Below are positions 55,301 through 62,389 of a stretch of DNA of 64,000 bases, in pieces. The stretch is from the NCBI GenBank assembly GCA_017429345.1, contig JAFRPB010000173.1, positions 1-64,000 on the forward strand. The letters run 5' to 3'. The stretch's first letter is position 1. Each line of letters begins with the position of its first letter. The position numbers were made by a program, and so were the translations under genes. The notes beneath the pieces were generated by a model. It was not told where the DNA came from. It worked only from the letters and a program-made list of their open reading frames with translations, and searched no databases. The DNA comes from Clostridia bacterium. GTDB lineage: Bacteria; Bacillota; Clostridia; Oscillospirales; Acutalibacteraceae.

Positions 55301-57508
55301 CACCGGTACGACAGTGCGTCTACGACCGATAAAATCTTTCTGCTGTCGTGCTCCGACGCGCTGAACACGGCGTACGGATTCAGCTCCGACAACAGTGAAA
55401 AAGATACCGCGCGGTGCGCGCAGGGGACGGATTACGCGAAGTGTCAGGGACTGTGGGTATCAACAAACAGTTCTTCCTACGGCAACTCATATTGGAGGTT
55501 GCGTTCGCCGGGGTCCTATTCGAACTGTGCATCTTATGTCTACTACAACGGCAGCTTCAGCTACAACTATAATGTCAACTACACACATAGAGGCGTACGT
55601 CCTGCTTTTCAATTCAAATCGGGGATCACGGAATCCGTCAATCCGAACGGATCCTGGCGGCAGGTCGGCGAGCTGATCGAATTCGGCGGCTATCCGCAAA
55701 CCCAGGTCACGGACGCGGATACCGTCGCCGCGCTGGACGCGCTGGAAAAGAACTGGGTCAGCTACGGCTATTACAGCGGGACAGGCAGTATGTATGACGG
55801 AAATATGGTCCCGGGCGACTGGATGCGCTATGCCGACGTACTATACGACGGCGCGCGGTACCGCGCCGTCACCTTTGACGCTTATCGTCCGTATTACACA
55901 GGCTATATAGCTAACACTTCGAACAACTATCAGGATAATAACGGCTATGAGCCGGGCAATACCTATTACTTCAAGTTTGAGTCGCTGCAATGGCGGGTGC
56001 TGGATCCCGGCGCGGGGCTGGTCCTATGTGAGAAAATCATAGATTCTCAGGCGTATCAGAACGTGGTATACCGGATCGGTCCCGCATATTATCAGGGGCA
56101 CGGCAGCGACGTTTATGCGAACGACTACGCGACGAGCTCGATCCGCAGCTGGCTGAACGACGATTTTTACAACACCGCGTTTTCGGAAGCGGAGAAGACG
56201 CTGATCGCCGGGACCGCGCTGGACAACAGCGCGTATTCGACCTCGTATTCGCAGTACGACAGCGCGTCCACGACCGATAAGATCTTTCTGCTGTCATACG
56301 GCGACGCGGTGAACACGGCTTACGGCTTCAGTTCCGATAGCTATGAAGAAGATACCGCGAGATGCGCGCAAGGGACGGATTACGCGAAGTGTCAGGGACT
56401 GTGGGTATCAACAAGTAGTTCTACCTACGGCAACTCTTATTGGTGGCTGCGCTCGCCGGGGTCCTACTCCAACTACGCTACGGACGTCTACGGCGGCGGC
56501 GACGTCAGCGGCGGCTACGACGTCGGCAACACCTACGAAGGCGTGCGGCCCGCTTTTCGATTCCAATCGGAAATCACGGAATCTGTGAACCCGAACGGGT
56601 ACTGCGAAGCCGGCGCCCCAGAGGAAACGGTGATCACGCCCGCCGGCTGCGGCAGCGCGGGCGAGAAAAAGATCACAGTGACCTGCGCGCTCCACGGTGA
56701 AACGCTCAGCGAAACGACCGAACCCATCCCCGCCACCGGAGAGCACGTCTGGAAATGGGTCGTCGATACCCCGGCGACCTGCGGCGCGGCGGGCAAGAAG
56801 CATCAGGAATGCGAGAACTGCGACGCGACGCAGAATGAGAATACCGAGATCGAAGCCACCGGCGAGCACGTCTGGAAGTGGGTCGTCGACGAAGCGGCGA
56901 CCTGCGGAAAAGCGGGCGTCAAGCATCAGGCGTGCGAGAACTGCGACGCAGTACAGGCTGAAAACACGGCGATCGATCTGACCGGCGCGCACGTCTGGAA
57001 ATGGGTCGTCGACGTCGAGCCGACCTGCGGCGTTGCGGGCAAAAAGCATCAGGAGTGCGAGAACTGCGACGCGGTACAGGCAGAAAATACTGAGATCGAA
57101 GCCACCGGCGAACACGTCTGGAAGTGGGTCGTTGACAAGGCGGCGACCTGCGGAAAAGCCGGCGTCAAGCATCAGGAGTGTGAGAACTGCGACGCGACGC
57201 AGGCGGAAGGGACCGCGATCCCCGCGACCGGGGACCACGTGACGAAGCGTCAGGGCGCGAAAGCAGCCACCGAGACCGAGGACGGCTACACCGGCGACCT
57301 TGTATGCACCGTCTGCGGCAAGCTGATCAAAAAAGGAACGGTAATCCCCGCCACCGGCGCGGATACGACCGTCGTTTCCGGCAAGCCTCACGGCGAGAGG
57401 TGCGTGTGCTACGACATCACCGGCGACAGCCTGTTCGCAAACATCATGCGCTTCATCTGCGCGACCCTGTGCTTCATCTGGGCGATGCAGGAAGCGCTGG
57501 GCGTGTAA
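52379..57508 (+). CDS. Giant surface protein with four DUF6273-like repeats and CxxC repeats
   Basis: A 1709-residue secreted protein. Signal peptide 1-29; spacer 30-145; four long repeats of 310-317 residues (about 147-1402), each with 'GDLIEFGGYPQ', 'LQWRVLDPAAGLVLCE', 'SSIRSWLNDDFYNTAFSEAEK', 'STTDKIFLLSYGDA', 'YWWLRSPG', 'GVRPAFQF', the DUF6273 pattern; a Cys-rich unit; four 41-residue repeats ('GEHVWKWVVD..ATCGKAG.KHQ.CENCDA', about 1455-1618); a further CxxC unit; and a C-terminal hydrophobic helix after 'GERCVCYDITGDSLF'. The ATG at 52379 is chosen because AGGAGG (52365-52370) precedes it and the signal peptide starts there. Likely surface ligand-binding or display protein; function unknown. 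Confidence 0.78.
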   Translation: MKQRMKKTLALLLGVMLALTVFAPTAFADLYDDYEPLTFVTEAPTLPGYYIDQPVFVNLVRGEINESNLLSMIATSRFYIDPATRIIYQVNPQGTTVYDKQAIEQTLADIEAEMFLGVDRERELVAANRELKIASAFHEALIKIDPVNPNGAWRVGDLIEFGGYPQAQVTDADTVAALDALDKTWVSYGYYSGTDNEYDGNMVPGDWMRYADVLYNGARYRAVTFDSYRSYCTGYASYAAYSYQDNYGYEPGNTYYFQFESLQWRVLDPAAGLVLCERIIDSQAYQNVIYKNGSEYYQGIGSSVYANDYATSSIRSWLNDDFYNTAFSEAEKALIAGTVLDNSAFATWCSQYDSASTTDKIFLLSYGDARNTAYGFSSNGARYAKGTDYAKCQGLYVTTSSSYRDNSNWRLRSPGSLSRGAAIVSHGGDVEYLDHVDYVYEGVRPAFQFKSGITESVNPNGSWRQVGDLIEFGGYPQSRVTDADTVAALDALDKTWVSYDYYSGTGDRYDGKMIPGDWMRYADVLYDGARYRAVTFDAYRPYLTDYSISNAWKSYQDENGYEPGNTYYFQFESLQWRVLDPAAGLVLCESIIDAQAYQNTVYKNGSAYYQGIGSDVYANDYTTSSIRSWLNEDFYNTAFSEAEKALIAETVLDNSAVSTEYSQYDSASTTDKIFLLSYGDAMNTAYRFNSDRNVFDTAKCAQGTDYAKCQGLYVSTSSSSYGNSYWWLRSPGYNSSAATCVESGGNVNVSYIVHGTDNGVRPAFHFRSGITESVNPNGSWRQVGELIEFGGYPQSRVTDADTVAALDALEKTWVSYGYYSGTGSQYDGKMLPGDWMRYADLLYNGARYRAVTFDGYRPSFTGNFSDASNSFQDDNGYEPGNTYYFKFESLQWRVLDPAAGLVLCESIIDSQAYQNVIYKNGSEYYQGIGSSVYANNYAKSSIRSWLNDDFYNTAFSEAEKALIAETVLDNSAYEHRYDSASTTDKIFLLSCSDALNTAYGFSSDNSEKDTARCAQGTDYAKCQGLWVSTNSSSYGNSYWRLRSPGSYSNCASYVYYNGSFSYNYNVNYTHRGVRPAFQFKSGITESVNPNGSWRQVGELIEFGGYPQTQVTDADTVAALDALEKNWVSYGYYSGTGSMYDGNMVPGDWMRYADVLYDGARYRAVTFDAYRPYYTGYIANTSNNYQDNNGYEPGNTYYFKFESLQWRVLDPGAGLVLCEKIIDSQAYQNVVYRIGPAYYQGHGSDVYANDYATSSIRSWLNDDFYNTAFSEAEKTLIAGTALDNSAYSTSYSQYDSASTTDKIFLLSYGDAVNTAYGFSSDSYEEDTARCAQGTDYAKCQGLWVSTSSSTYGNSYWWLRSPGSYSNYATDVYGGGDVSGGYDVGNTYEGVRPAFRFQSEITESVNPNGYCEAGAPEETVITPAGCGSAGEKKITVTCALHGETLSETTEPIPATGEHVWKWVVDTPATCGAAGKKHQECENCDATQNENTEIEATGEHVWKWVVDEAATCGKAGVKHQACENCDAVQAENTAIDLTGAHVWKWVVDVEPTCGVAGKKHQECENCDAVQAENTEIEATGEHVWKWVVDKAATCGKAGVKHQECENCDATQAEGTAIPATGDHVTKRQGAKAATETEDGYTGDLVCTVCGKLIKKGTVIPATGADTTVVSGKPHGERCVCYDITGDSLFANIMRFICATLCFIWAMQEALGV
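52817..56584 (+). repeat. Four in-frame long tandem repeats in the giant surface protein
   Basis: Units start at the same 'VNPNG' codons: 52817-53746 (930 bp), 53747-54697 (951), 54698-55636 (939), 55637-56584 (948). All are multiples of three. Long DNA stretches are near identical between units, while the segment before each 'GVRPAF' motif varies. Confidence 0.9.
56741..57232 (+). repeat. Four 123-bp coding repeats (CxxC units)
   Basis: Copies start at 56741, 56864, 56987 and 57110, exactly 123 bp apart, each encoding H-V-W-K-W-V-V-D, T-C-G and C-E-N-C-D-A. Confidence 0.9.
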
Positions 57509-57510
57509 AT

Positions 57511-57552
57511 GCAAAAAATTATGCGGGGCGTGAGCCCCGCTTAATTTTTTGC
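57511..57552. terminator. Terminator after the giant surface protein gene
   Basis: GCAAAAAATTA and TAATTTTTTGC flank a GCGGGGC/GCCCCGC core with a GTGA loop; works in both directions. Confidence 0.88.
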
Positions 57553-57572
57553 AGTGAAATGTGAAAAGTGAG

Positions 57573-57649
57573 AAGAGATAAGAGATAAGAGTTAAGAGAT
57601 AAGAGATGAGATCGTGAAATCGTGAGATCGTTTTGCGTTTTGCGTTTGA
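57573..57649. repeat. Heptad array C: AAGAGAT units, ATCGTGA words, TTTGCGT units
   Basis: Five AAGAGAT-type heptads (57573-57607) are followed by GAGATCGT/GAAATCGT/GAGATCGT words (57608-57630) and TTTGCGT repeats (to 57649). The last two blocks recur in inverted order at 28571-28622. Confidence 0.8.
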
Positions 57650-57750
57650 CGACAGCCAACTGCCCGAAGCCGGAAACCGTAGGGAACGACATCCCGGCGT
57701 TCCGCTTGCGTTCCGAATGCGCCCCTTGCGGGTGCGTGAGGAATGCAATT

Positions 57751-60261
57751 TTATACCTGTAATACTTCAAAGCTCTCGATCGGGCGGTCCCCGCGTTCGA
57801 CGGCGTATTCGTGTTCCTTCACCGTATCGAAGCAGAGAACGCCGTTCTCATCCGTATGATCAACGGTCTCGCCGGTCTCAAGGTCTCGGATGCGCGTTTT
57901 CCCGTCGAAAGGATCCGCGATCCGGCAGACGTTTCCTGCAAGGCTTCTGACGATGCCGTAAGCGATTTCTCCGCCGCGGGTCTCCGCGCTCACAAGGAAC
58001 GCGCCGCATGCGCGAAGGGAAAAGAACGCCGCGTCGCCGAGGGAGAAGTCCCACGCGGGGAAGAGGCGCAGCACGCCGCCCTGGCTTTGCAGCAGCATCT
58101 CGCTGATCACCTGCGCGGTCGCCGCGGTGCCCTTGCCGACGGAATAGTCGCAGTCGAAGGCGACGGGCTCGTCGAGGTTCCCGCCGATCTCGTACTGCTC
58201 CGGGATCAGCTTGAGGATGCGTCCCGCGTAGGCTCTGTCGCCCATGCGCAGACGGGCGATGATGCCGAAGGAGCGGTCCCAGGGGATCTCGTCGTCGGGG
58301 ATGTGCTTCATCACGGTCCTGCGCGCCGCTTCCATCAGTTCGGGGCTGTCGCCGTGCCACGCGTCGACTTCGCCGGTGTAGCAGACGGGCGAAACGTCCG
58401 TCACGCCGGGCGGGCCGTAATCGAAGGCACGGTCGTTGGTATCGGCGGCGGTCTTCCACGTGCCGTCCGGCCACAGGGCGTAATCCCGGGGCAGAGCGGC
58501 GATATCCGCGCGCCACGCGGCGGCGTATTCCGCGTCGACGCCGAGCAGTTCGGCTGCACGGGCCGCTTTGTCGAGCGTATTGCGGAACATGCACAGATCG
58601 ATGATCGAATCGGTCATAAACTCGTTTGTAAAGCCGACCGTATTTGCGAATTCCTGACTGCGGGAGGGAAAAATGTATTTTTCACCGGTCGCCTCGTCCG
58701 TCAGAAGATACTCGTGATAAAAGATCGCGGCGTCGCGCAGGATCGGATAGCCGACCTCCCGCAGATAGTCGAGATCTCCGGTGCAGTCGTAATAATCCCA
58801 GCAGTATTTGACGCTCTCGCCCGCGGTCGACAGGTTCATCTCCGTCGCGTTCAGATTGATCGCCGAGGCGGTCACGGTGCCGATGTTGGAGATCGCGTGG
58901 GGATACGCGGTGCCGTTCATATGATAAAAACCGCGGGTGAACGCCCGAAGCTTCCCGTTCGCGTCGCGCAGCATGCGGAACCAGGGCTCGAGCAGCTCCG
59001 CGTGGTTCGTGGGCAGAATGCCGAGATTCGTCTTGACCTGCTCGTAGGTCAGAATATGGTGCCCCCAGTTCGCGAGCGAGGACTGATACCAGGGCGCGAG
59101 ATACCCGGCGGGCTGTCTGCCCGGCTTGCGGGACGCCATCGCCTGATATACGCCCCAGTACCACGGGCGGGAATATTTTACGTCCGGCAGGCGGATCCAC
59201 GAGCGTCGCCAGAGATGCCGGTACCACTCGCTGCAGCTGCACGCCGCCATGGGCATGGACGACGCCTCAAGCCCGTCGAGTTTTCGTTTGGATTCCGCCG
59301 TCGTGTCTGCCGCGTCGTAAGTGGAAACGACGGTCAGAATGAAATATACTTCGCGCCCCTTCGGCCTGCCCTCGGCGACGATCTTCGATCCGGCGATATA
59401 TGCGCGAAAATCGGGATCGCTGGAACGCATCCGCACGGTATAGTGCACGTCGGGGGAGTTCTCCGGGTCGTGCCCGGCGCGCAGACGCATGGTGAAGCCG
59501 AAGTCCCGGCCGTCGGTAAACGGCGCGGGCGTATAGTATTTTTCGATCTCTTCCTCGAGCCGCGCGATCTCTCCGGCGGTCAGCGGGCCGCAGTTGGCTG
59601 AGACCTCCATCGGGTCTTTTGTCAGCTCAAGAGACATTTTTCCGAGGTGCCCGGCTTTTTCGGAAGCGCGGCAGGCGATGAACATCACGTCTTCGACCGG
59701 AGAAAAACAGCTTAAGGTGGAAAAACCGCGTCCTTTGATTACGCCGTTCTGATCGCCGCAGCCGTAGGTCTGTATCACGCAGCCGCTGTGCAGCTCCATG
59801 CGCTCCTCGATATTCGACTGTACGCCCCCCGAGATCAGGTGCAGCGTCAGCCGCGCAGCGGAGGTCTGGCAGGGAGAGTTCGTGCGGCGGTTCGCCGCGG
59901 CGTTGATATCCTGCTTGAGCATCGGGTCGCCTTCGCAGGCGCGGCGGCGTACCTCTTCGATCCCGCCGTCGAGATAACAGGGCGGATCCGAATCGAAATC
60001 GTCCCACCAGAGGTCGTTCTTGCAGATGTGATAGGTGTAATTGTCGGGGGTGCCGTGGATCGCTGCGCCGATATCCCCGCTGCCGATGATATAGGCGCGG
60101 CGGAAATCGGGGACGGTGCCGCGGCGCGCGTATGCGTGCTTCGCCGCTTCCGTATCGCCGTTCGCGGCGATACGCATCCTGCCGGGCGTCATGGTCTCGT
60201 TCGGCAGGTGGGGCAGGATCCCCGCGCCGGGGTCCTTTCTGTGCATTCGTTCGTTTGCCAT
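57751..60261 (-). CDS. Glycoside hydrolase, GH95-like
   Basis: An 836-residue protein without signal peptide. The N-terminal beta-domain contains 'IGSGDIGAAIHGTPDNYTYHICKNDLWWDD', read here as the GH95-type 'GNG.lGa..' block; the middle (about 390-700) has an (alpha/alpha)6-barrel pattern, 'WFRMLRDANGKLRAFTRGFY', 'YCWDYYDCTGDLDYLREVGYPILRDAAIFY'; the end is a beta-sandwich. Possible alpha-L-fucosidase or related exo-enzyme; substrate unproven. GGAAAG precedes the ATG at 60261, 5 bases after the stop of the upstream gene, so it is its operon partner. Confidence 0.6.
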   Translation of the reverse strand: MANERMHRKDPGAGILPHLPNETMTPGRMRIAANGDTEAAKHAYARRGTVPDFRRAYIIGSGDIGAAIHGTPDNYTYHICKNDLWWDDFDSDPPCYLDGGIEEVRRRACEGDPMLKQDINAAANRRTNSPCQTSAARLTLHLISGGVQSNIEERMELHSGCVIQTYGCGDQNGVIKGRGFSTLSCFSPVEDVMFIACRASEKAGHLGKMSLELTKDPMEVSANCGPLTAGEIARLEEEIEKYYTPAPFTDGRDFGFTMRLRAGHDPENSPDVHYTVRMRSSDPDFRAYIAGSKIVAEGRPKGREVYFILTVVSTYDAADTTAESKRKLDGLEASSMPMAACSCSEWYRHLWRRSWIRLPDVKYSRPWYWGVYQAMASRKPGRQPAGYLAPWYQSSLANWGHHILTYEQVKTNLGILPTNHAELLEPWFRMLRDANGKLRAFTRGFYHMNGTAYPHAISNIGTVTASAINLNATEMNLSTAGESVKYCWDYYDCTGDLDYLREVGYPILRDAAIFYHEYLLTDEATGEKYIFPSRSQEFANTVGFTNEFMTDSIIDLCMFRNTLDKAARAAELLGVDAEYAAAWRADIAALPRDYALWPDGTWKTAADTNDRAFDYGPPGVTDVSPVCYTGEVDAWHGDSPELMEAARRTVMKHIPDDEIPWDRSFGIIARLRMGDRAYAGRILKLIPEQYEIGGNLDEPVAFDCDYSVGKGTAATAQVISEMLLQSQGGVLRLFPAWDFSLGDAAFFSLRACGAFLVSAETRGGEIAYGIVRSLAGNVCRIADPFDGKTRIRDLETGETVDHTDENGVLCFDTVKEHEYAVERGDRPIESFEVLQV

Positions 60262-60266
60262 CGTAA

Positions 60267-62213
60267 TCACTTTCCGAGGATCAGTCTGAGCGGGGCGCAG
60301 AGCACCCAAAGGATCTTATGGACGATCACGCGGAAGTTCGTTTCGGTCTTTATATCGTTCCCCAGAGAATCCTCTTCCGCGTACCAGAAGGTCGGCAGGC
60401 GTTCTGCGTTCACGGCCTCGTCCCGGATGCTCAGAGCGCCGTTTTCGCTCAGGGATACGATACCGTAGGCCTTCATATCCTCAATGAGCTGCGCAGTTGC
60501 AGCCTCGGGATCGGTAAGGCCCGAATACCAGTTGAATTCGCCCGCGAAGGTCGCGTTCTTGAAGAACCGCCAGCTCAGAGACAGTCCCTCGAGATGCCGC
60601 GCCGCGTCTTCGGTGAGTTCTTTTGCCTTTGCGCTGGCCATGATCGCGTCGAGCTTTTTGACGTTGATACCTGACAGAGAGGTGTTGTTCACAAGGCTCA
60701 CGCCGCCGTCAAAGCAGCTGTTGTGACACTTGCGGAAGGTCTTCGGGTTAAAGCCCCCCACGTTCTTCTCAAAATAGTGAATGAATTCAACGACGTCCTC
60801 GCCCGCGGCGCCGTAGTACGAGGCGCAGAACTCTTTCATATGCCGTTCGATATCGGTATCGGGATCCCACAGGAGCTTGAGCACGAGATACGTGCGAAGC
60901 TCGTGGAACTCGCCCGGATCGATGATATCGCCGCAGCCGTGATCAAAGATTGCGGTCACGCTGCGGTCGCGGTAATACCGATAGCGCCCCTGCATCGCGG
61001 TGAGGTTGGGATAGAGCGCGTAGAAATACTGAAAATCGGTGCTGTATTCCCAGATGTAGATATTGTCGGTCAGCTCCGCCCAGCCGGAGAGCGCCTTATT
61101 GAACTTGCTGTTTGCGGGGCAGCTCGCATCGTCGAGGGCGTGCAGCGTGCAGGTCGAGATCGGGCACAGACGGATCACGATATCCTCGCCGACTTCAAGT
61201 CCCGTCGGGGGCATCAGCGAATTCTGATAGGCAAGCGTCTCAAAGCGCGCGTCGGGGTAGTCTTTTCTGACTTCGTCGGCGACACGGTTGACGAAATCAA
61301 GCATCGAGGCGGAATCCGTGCCGCCGTGCGCCTTGTTGAACGCGCGGCATTCGCCGCATTGGCAGAAATCCTGATTGTCGTTCTGCGAGACGCTTAAGAT
61401 CGCGTTGTACTGCGAGAAATAATTCTTCGCCCAAGCGACGGCCAGCGCGAAAACGTCGGCGTTGTGCAGGCAGGGCTGGCGATTGATCTTGTGCTCGCCG
61501 TTTTCGTCGCAGCCGAAATACTCGGGGTGCGTCTCAAAAAGAGAAGCGGGAACGAACTGCTGCAGCGTGTGGACGGAGCTGATCGACAGATCGTAGCGGC
61601 CGCCGCCGAGCTCTTCGGACAGGCCCGCCATCACGCCGTGCAGCTTGTGCGCGGCGCAGTAGTCCGCATATATCGTCGAGAACGACCAGTAGGTCGTGCG
61701 CTGCTTGAAGCAGGGCTCATAGAAATAGTCGATCGCGGGGATCTCGATCGTCTCTGCCTCGGGGACCACGGTCAGCTTGTGGGTGAACCAGCGGCAGCCG
61801 AGCCAATCTTCAAGGAAGGTATATACCGCGTAAAGCGCGCCGCGCACGGTGCCGCCGGTGAGATACAGCTTGTCGCCGTTTGTGACGATGCGCACCGCGT
61901 CTTCGTCCATCTTGCCGCGGTCGATGGCGATATCCGCGTCGCGGTTCGTTCTGCCGACGACGATCTCTTTTGCGGCGGGCGAAGCGTTGTCCGTCACAAG
62001 ATCGAACCGGGCGCCGCAGATTTGCTCAAGGTAATCCGCGAGCGTATTCGCGGCGGTCTGCTCGGCGGGAGATGCGTCCGCGCCGACGACGATGCGGTAA
62101 TCCGTCGCGCCGTCCGAGGCGAGAATGAGTCCCGCGTCCGCCGCGCCGACGGGAATGATGCAGGCGGTGAAGAGGAGCAGAAGAGAGAGAACGATACAGA
62201 TCTGTTTTTTCAT
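60267..62213 (-). CDS. Exported DUF4838 protein
   Basis: A 648-residue secreted protein: signal peptide 1-25 ending GAADA; an N-terminal alpha/beta domain ('AANTLADYLEQICGARFDLV', 'EIVVGRTNRD', 'GALYAVYTFLEDWLGCRWF') like the glucuronidase-type N-domain, then a DUF4838 barrel ('SVSQNDNQDFCQCGECRAFNK', 'IRLCPISTCTLHAL', 'IWEYSTDFQYF'). DUF4838 proteins occur beside polysaccharide-degrading enzymes. AAAAGGTGG sets the ATG at 62213 rather than the GTG three codons earlier. Confidence 0.75.
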   Translation of the reverse strand: MKKQICIVLSLLLLFTACIIPVGAADAGLILASDGATDYRIVVGADASPAEQTAANTLADYLEQICGARFDLVTDNASPAAKEIVVGRTNRDADIAIDRGKMDEDAVRIVTNGDKLYLTGGTVRGALYAVYTFLEDWLGCRWFTHKLTVVPEAETIEIPAIDYFYEPCFKQRTTYWSFSTIYADYCAAHKLHGVMAGLSEELGGGRYDLSISSVHTLQQFVPASLFETHPEYFGCDENGEHKINRQPCLHNADVFALAVAWAKNYFSQYNAILSVSQNDNQDFCQCGECRAFNKAHGGTDSASMLDFVNRVADEVRKDYPDARFETLAYQNSLMPPTGLEVGEDIVIRLCPISTCTLHALDDASCPANSKFNKALSGWAELTDNIYIWEYSTDFQYFYALYPNLTAMQGRYRYYRDRSVTAIFDHGCGDIIDPGEFHELRTYLVLKLLWDPDTDIERHMKEFCASYYGAAGEDVVEFIHYFEKNVGGFNPKTFRKCHNSCFDGGVSLVNNTSLSGINVKKLDAIMASAKAKELTEDAARHLEGLSLSWRFFKNATFAGEFNWYSGLTDPEAATAQLIEDMKAYGIVSLSENGALSIRDEAVNAERLPTFWYAEEDSLGNDIKTETNFRVIVHKILWVLCAPLRLILGK

Positions 62214-62254
62214 ACGGTCCACCTTTTCTCTTTTTATATTTTTTCCGTAACTTC

Positions 62255-62283
62255 ATTATAACAGGTCCGCGCCGGGAATGCAA
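62255..62283 (-). promoter_or_regulatory. Promoter of the DUF4838/GH95-like operon
   Basis: Minus strand TTGCAT (62283-62278), 17 bases, TATAAT (62260-62255). Confidence 0.75.
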
Positions 62284-62324
62284 GCATATTCCCTTGAAAA
62301 CGCGAAGAACGGACGGATTTCTCG

Positions 62325-62353
62325 TTGACATCCAGAATAAATAATATTATAAT
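62325..62353 (+). promoter_or_regulatory. Consensus promoter of the beta-helix protein gene
   Basis: TTGACA (62325-62330), 17 bases, TATAAT (62348-62353): exact consensus, divergent to the promoter at 62255-62283. Confidence 0.85.
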
Positions 62354-62389
62354 AATAATGACTAATTATACGAAAAGGTCGGTGTTCTT

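Noticed and set aside
56741-57232. 123-bp repeats as a mobile or CRISPR-like element
   Set aside because: They are in frame within one gene and encode a recognised Cys-rich module, so they are protein repeats.
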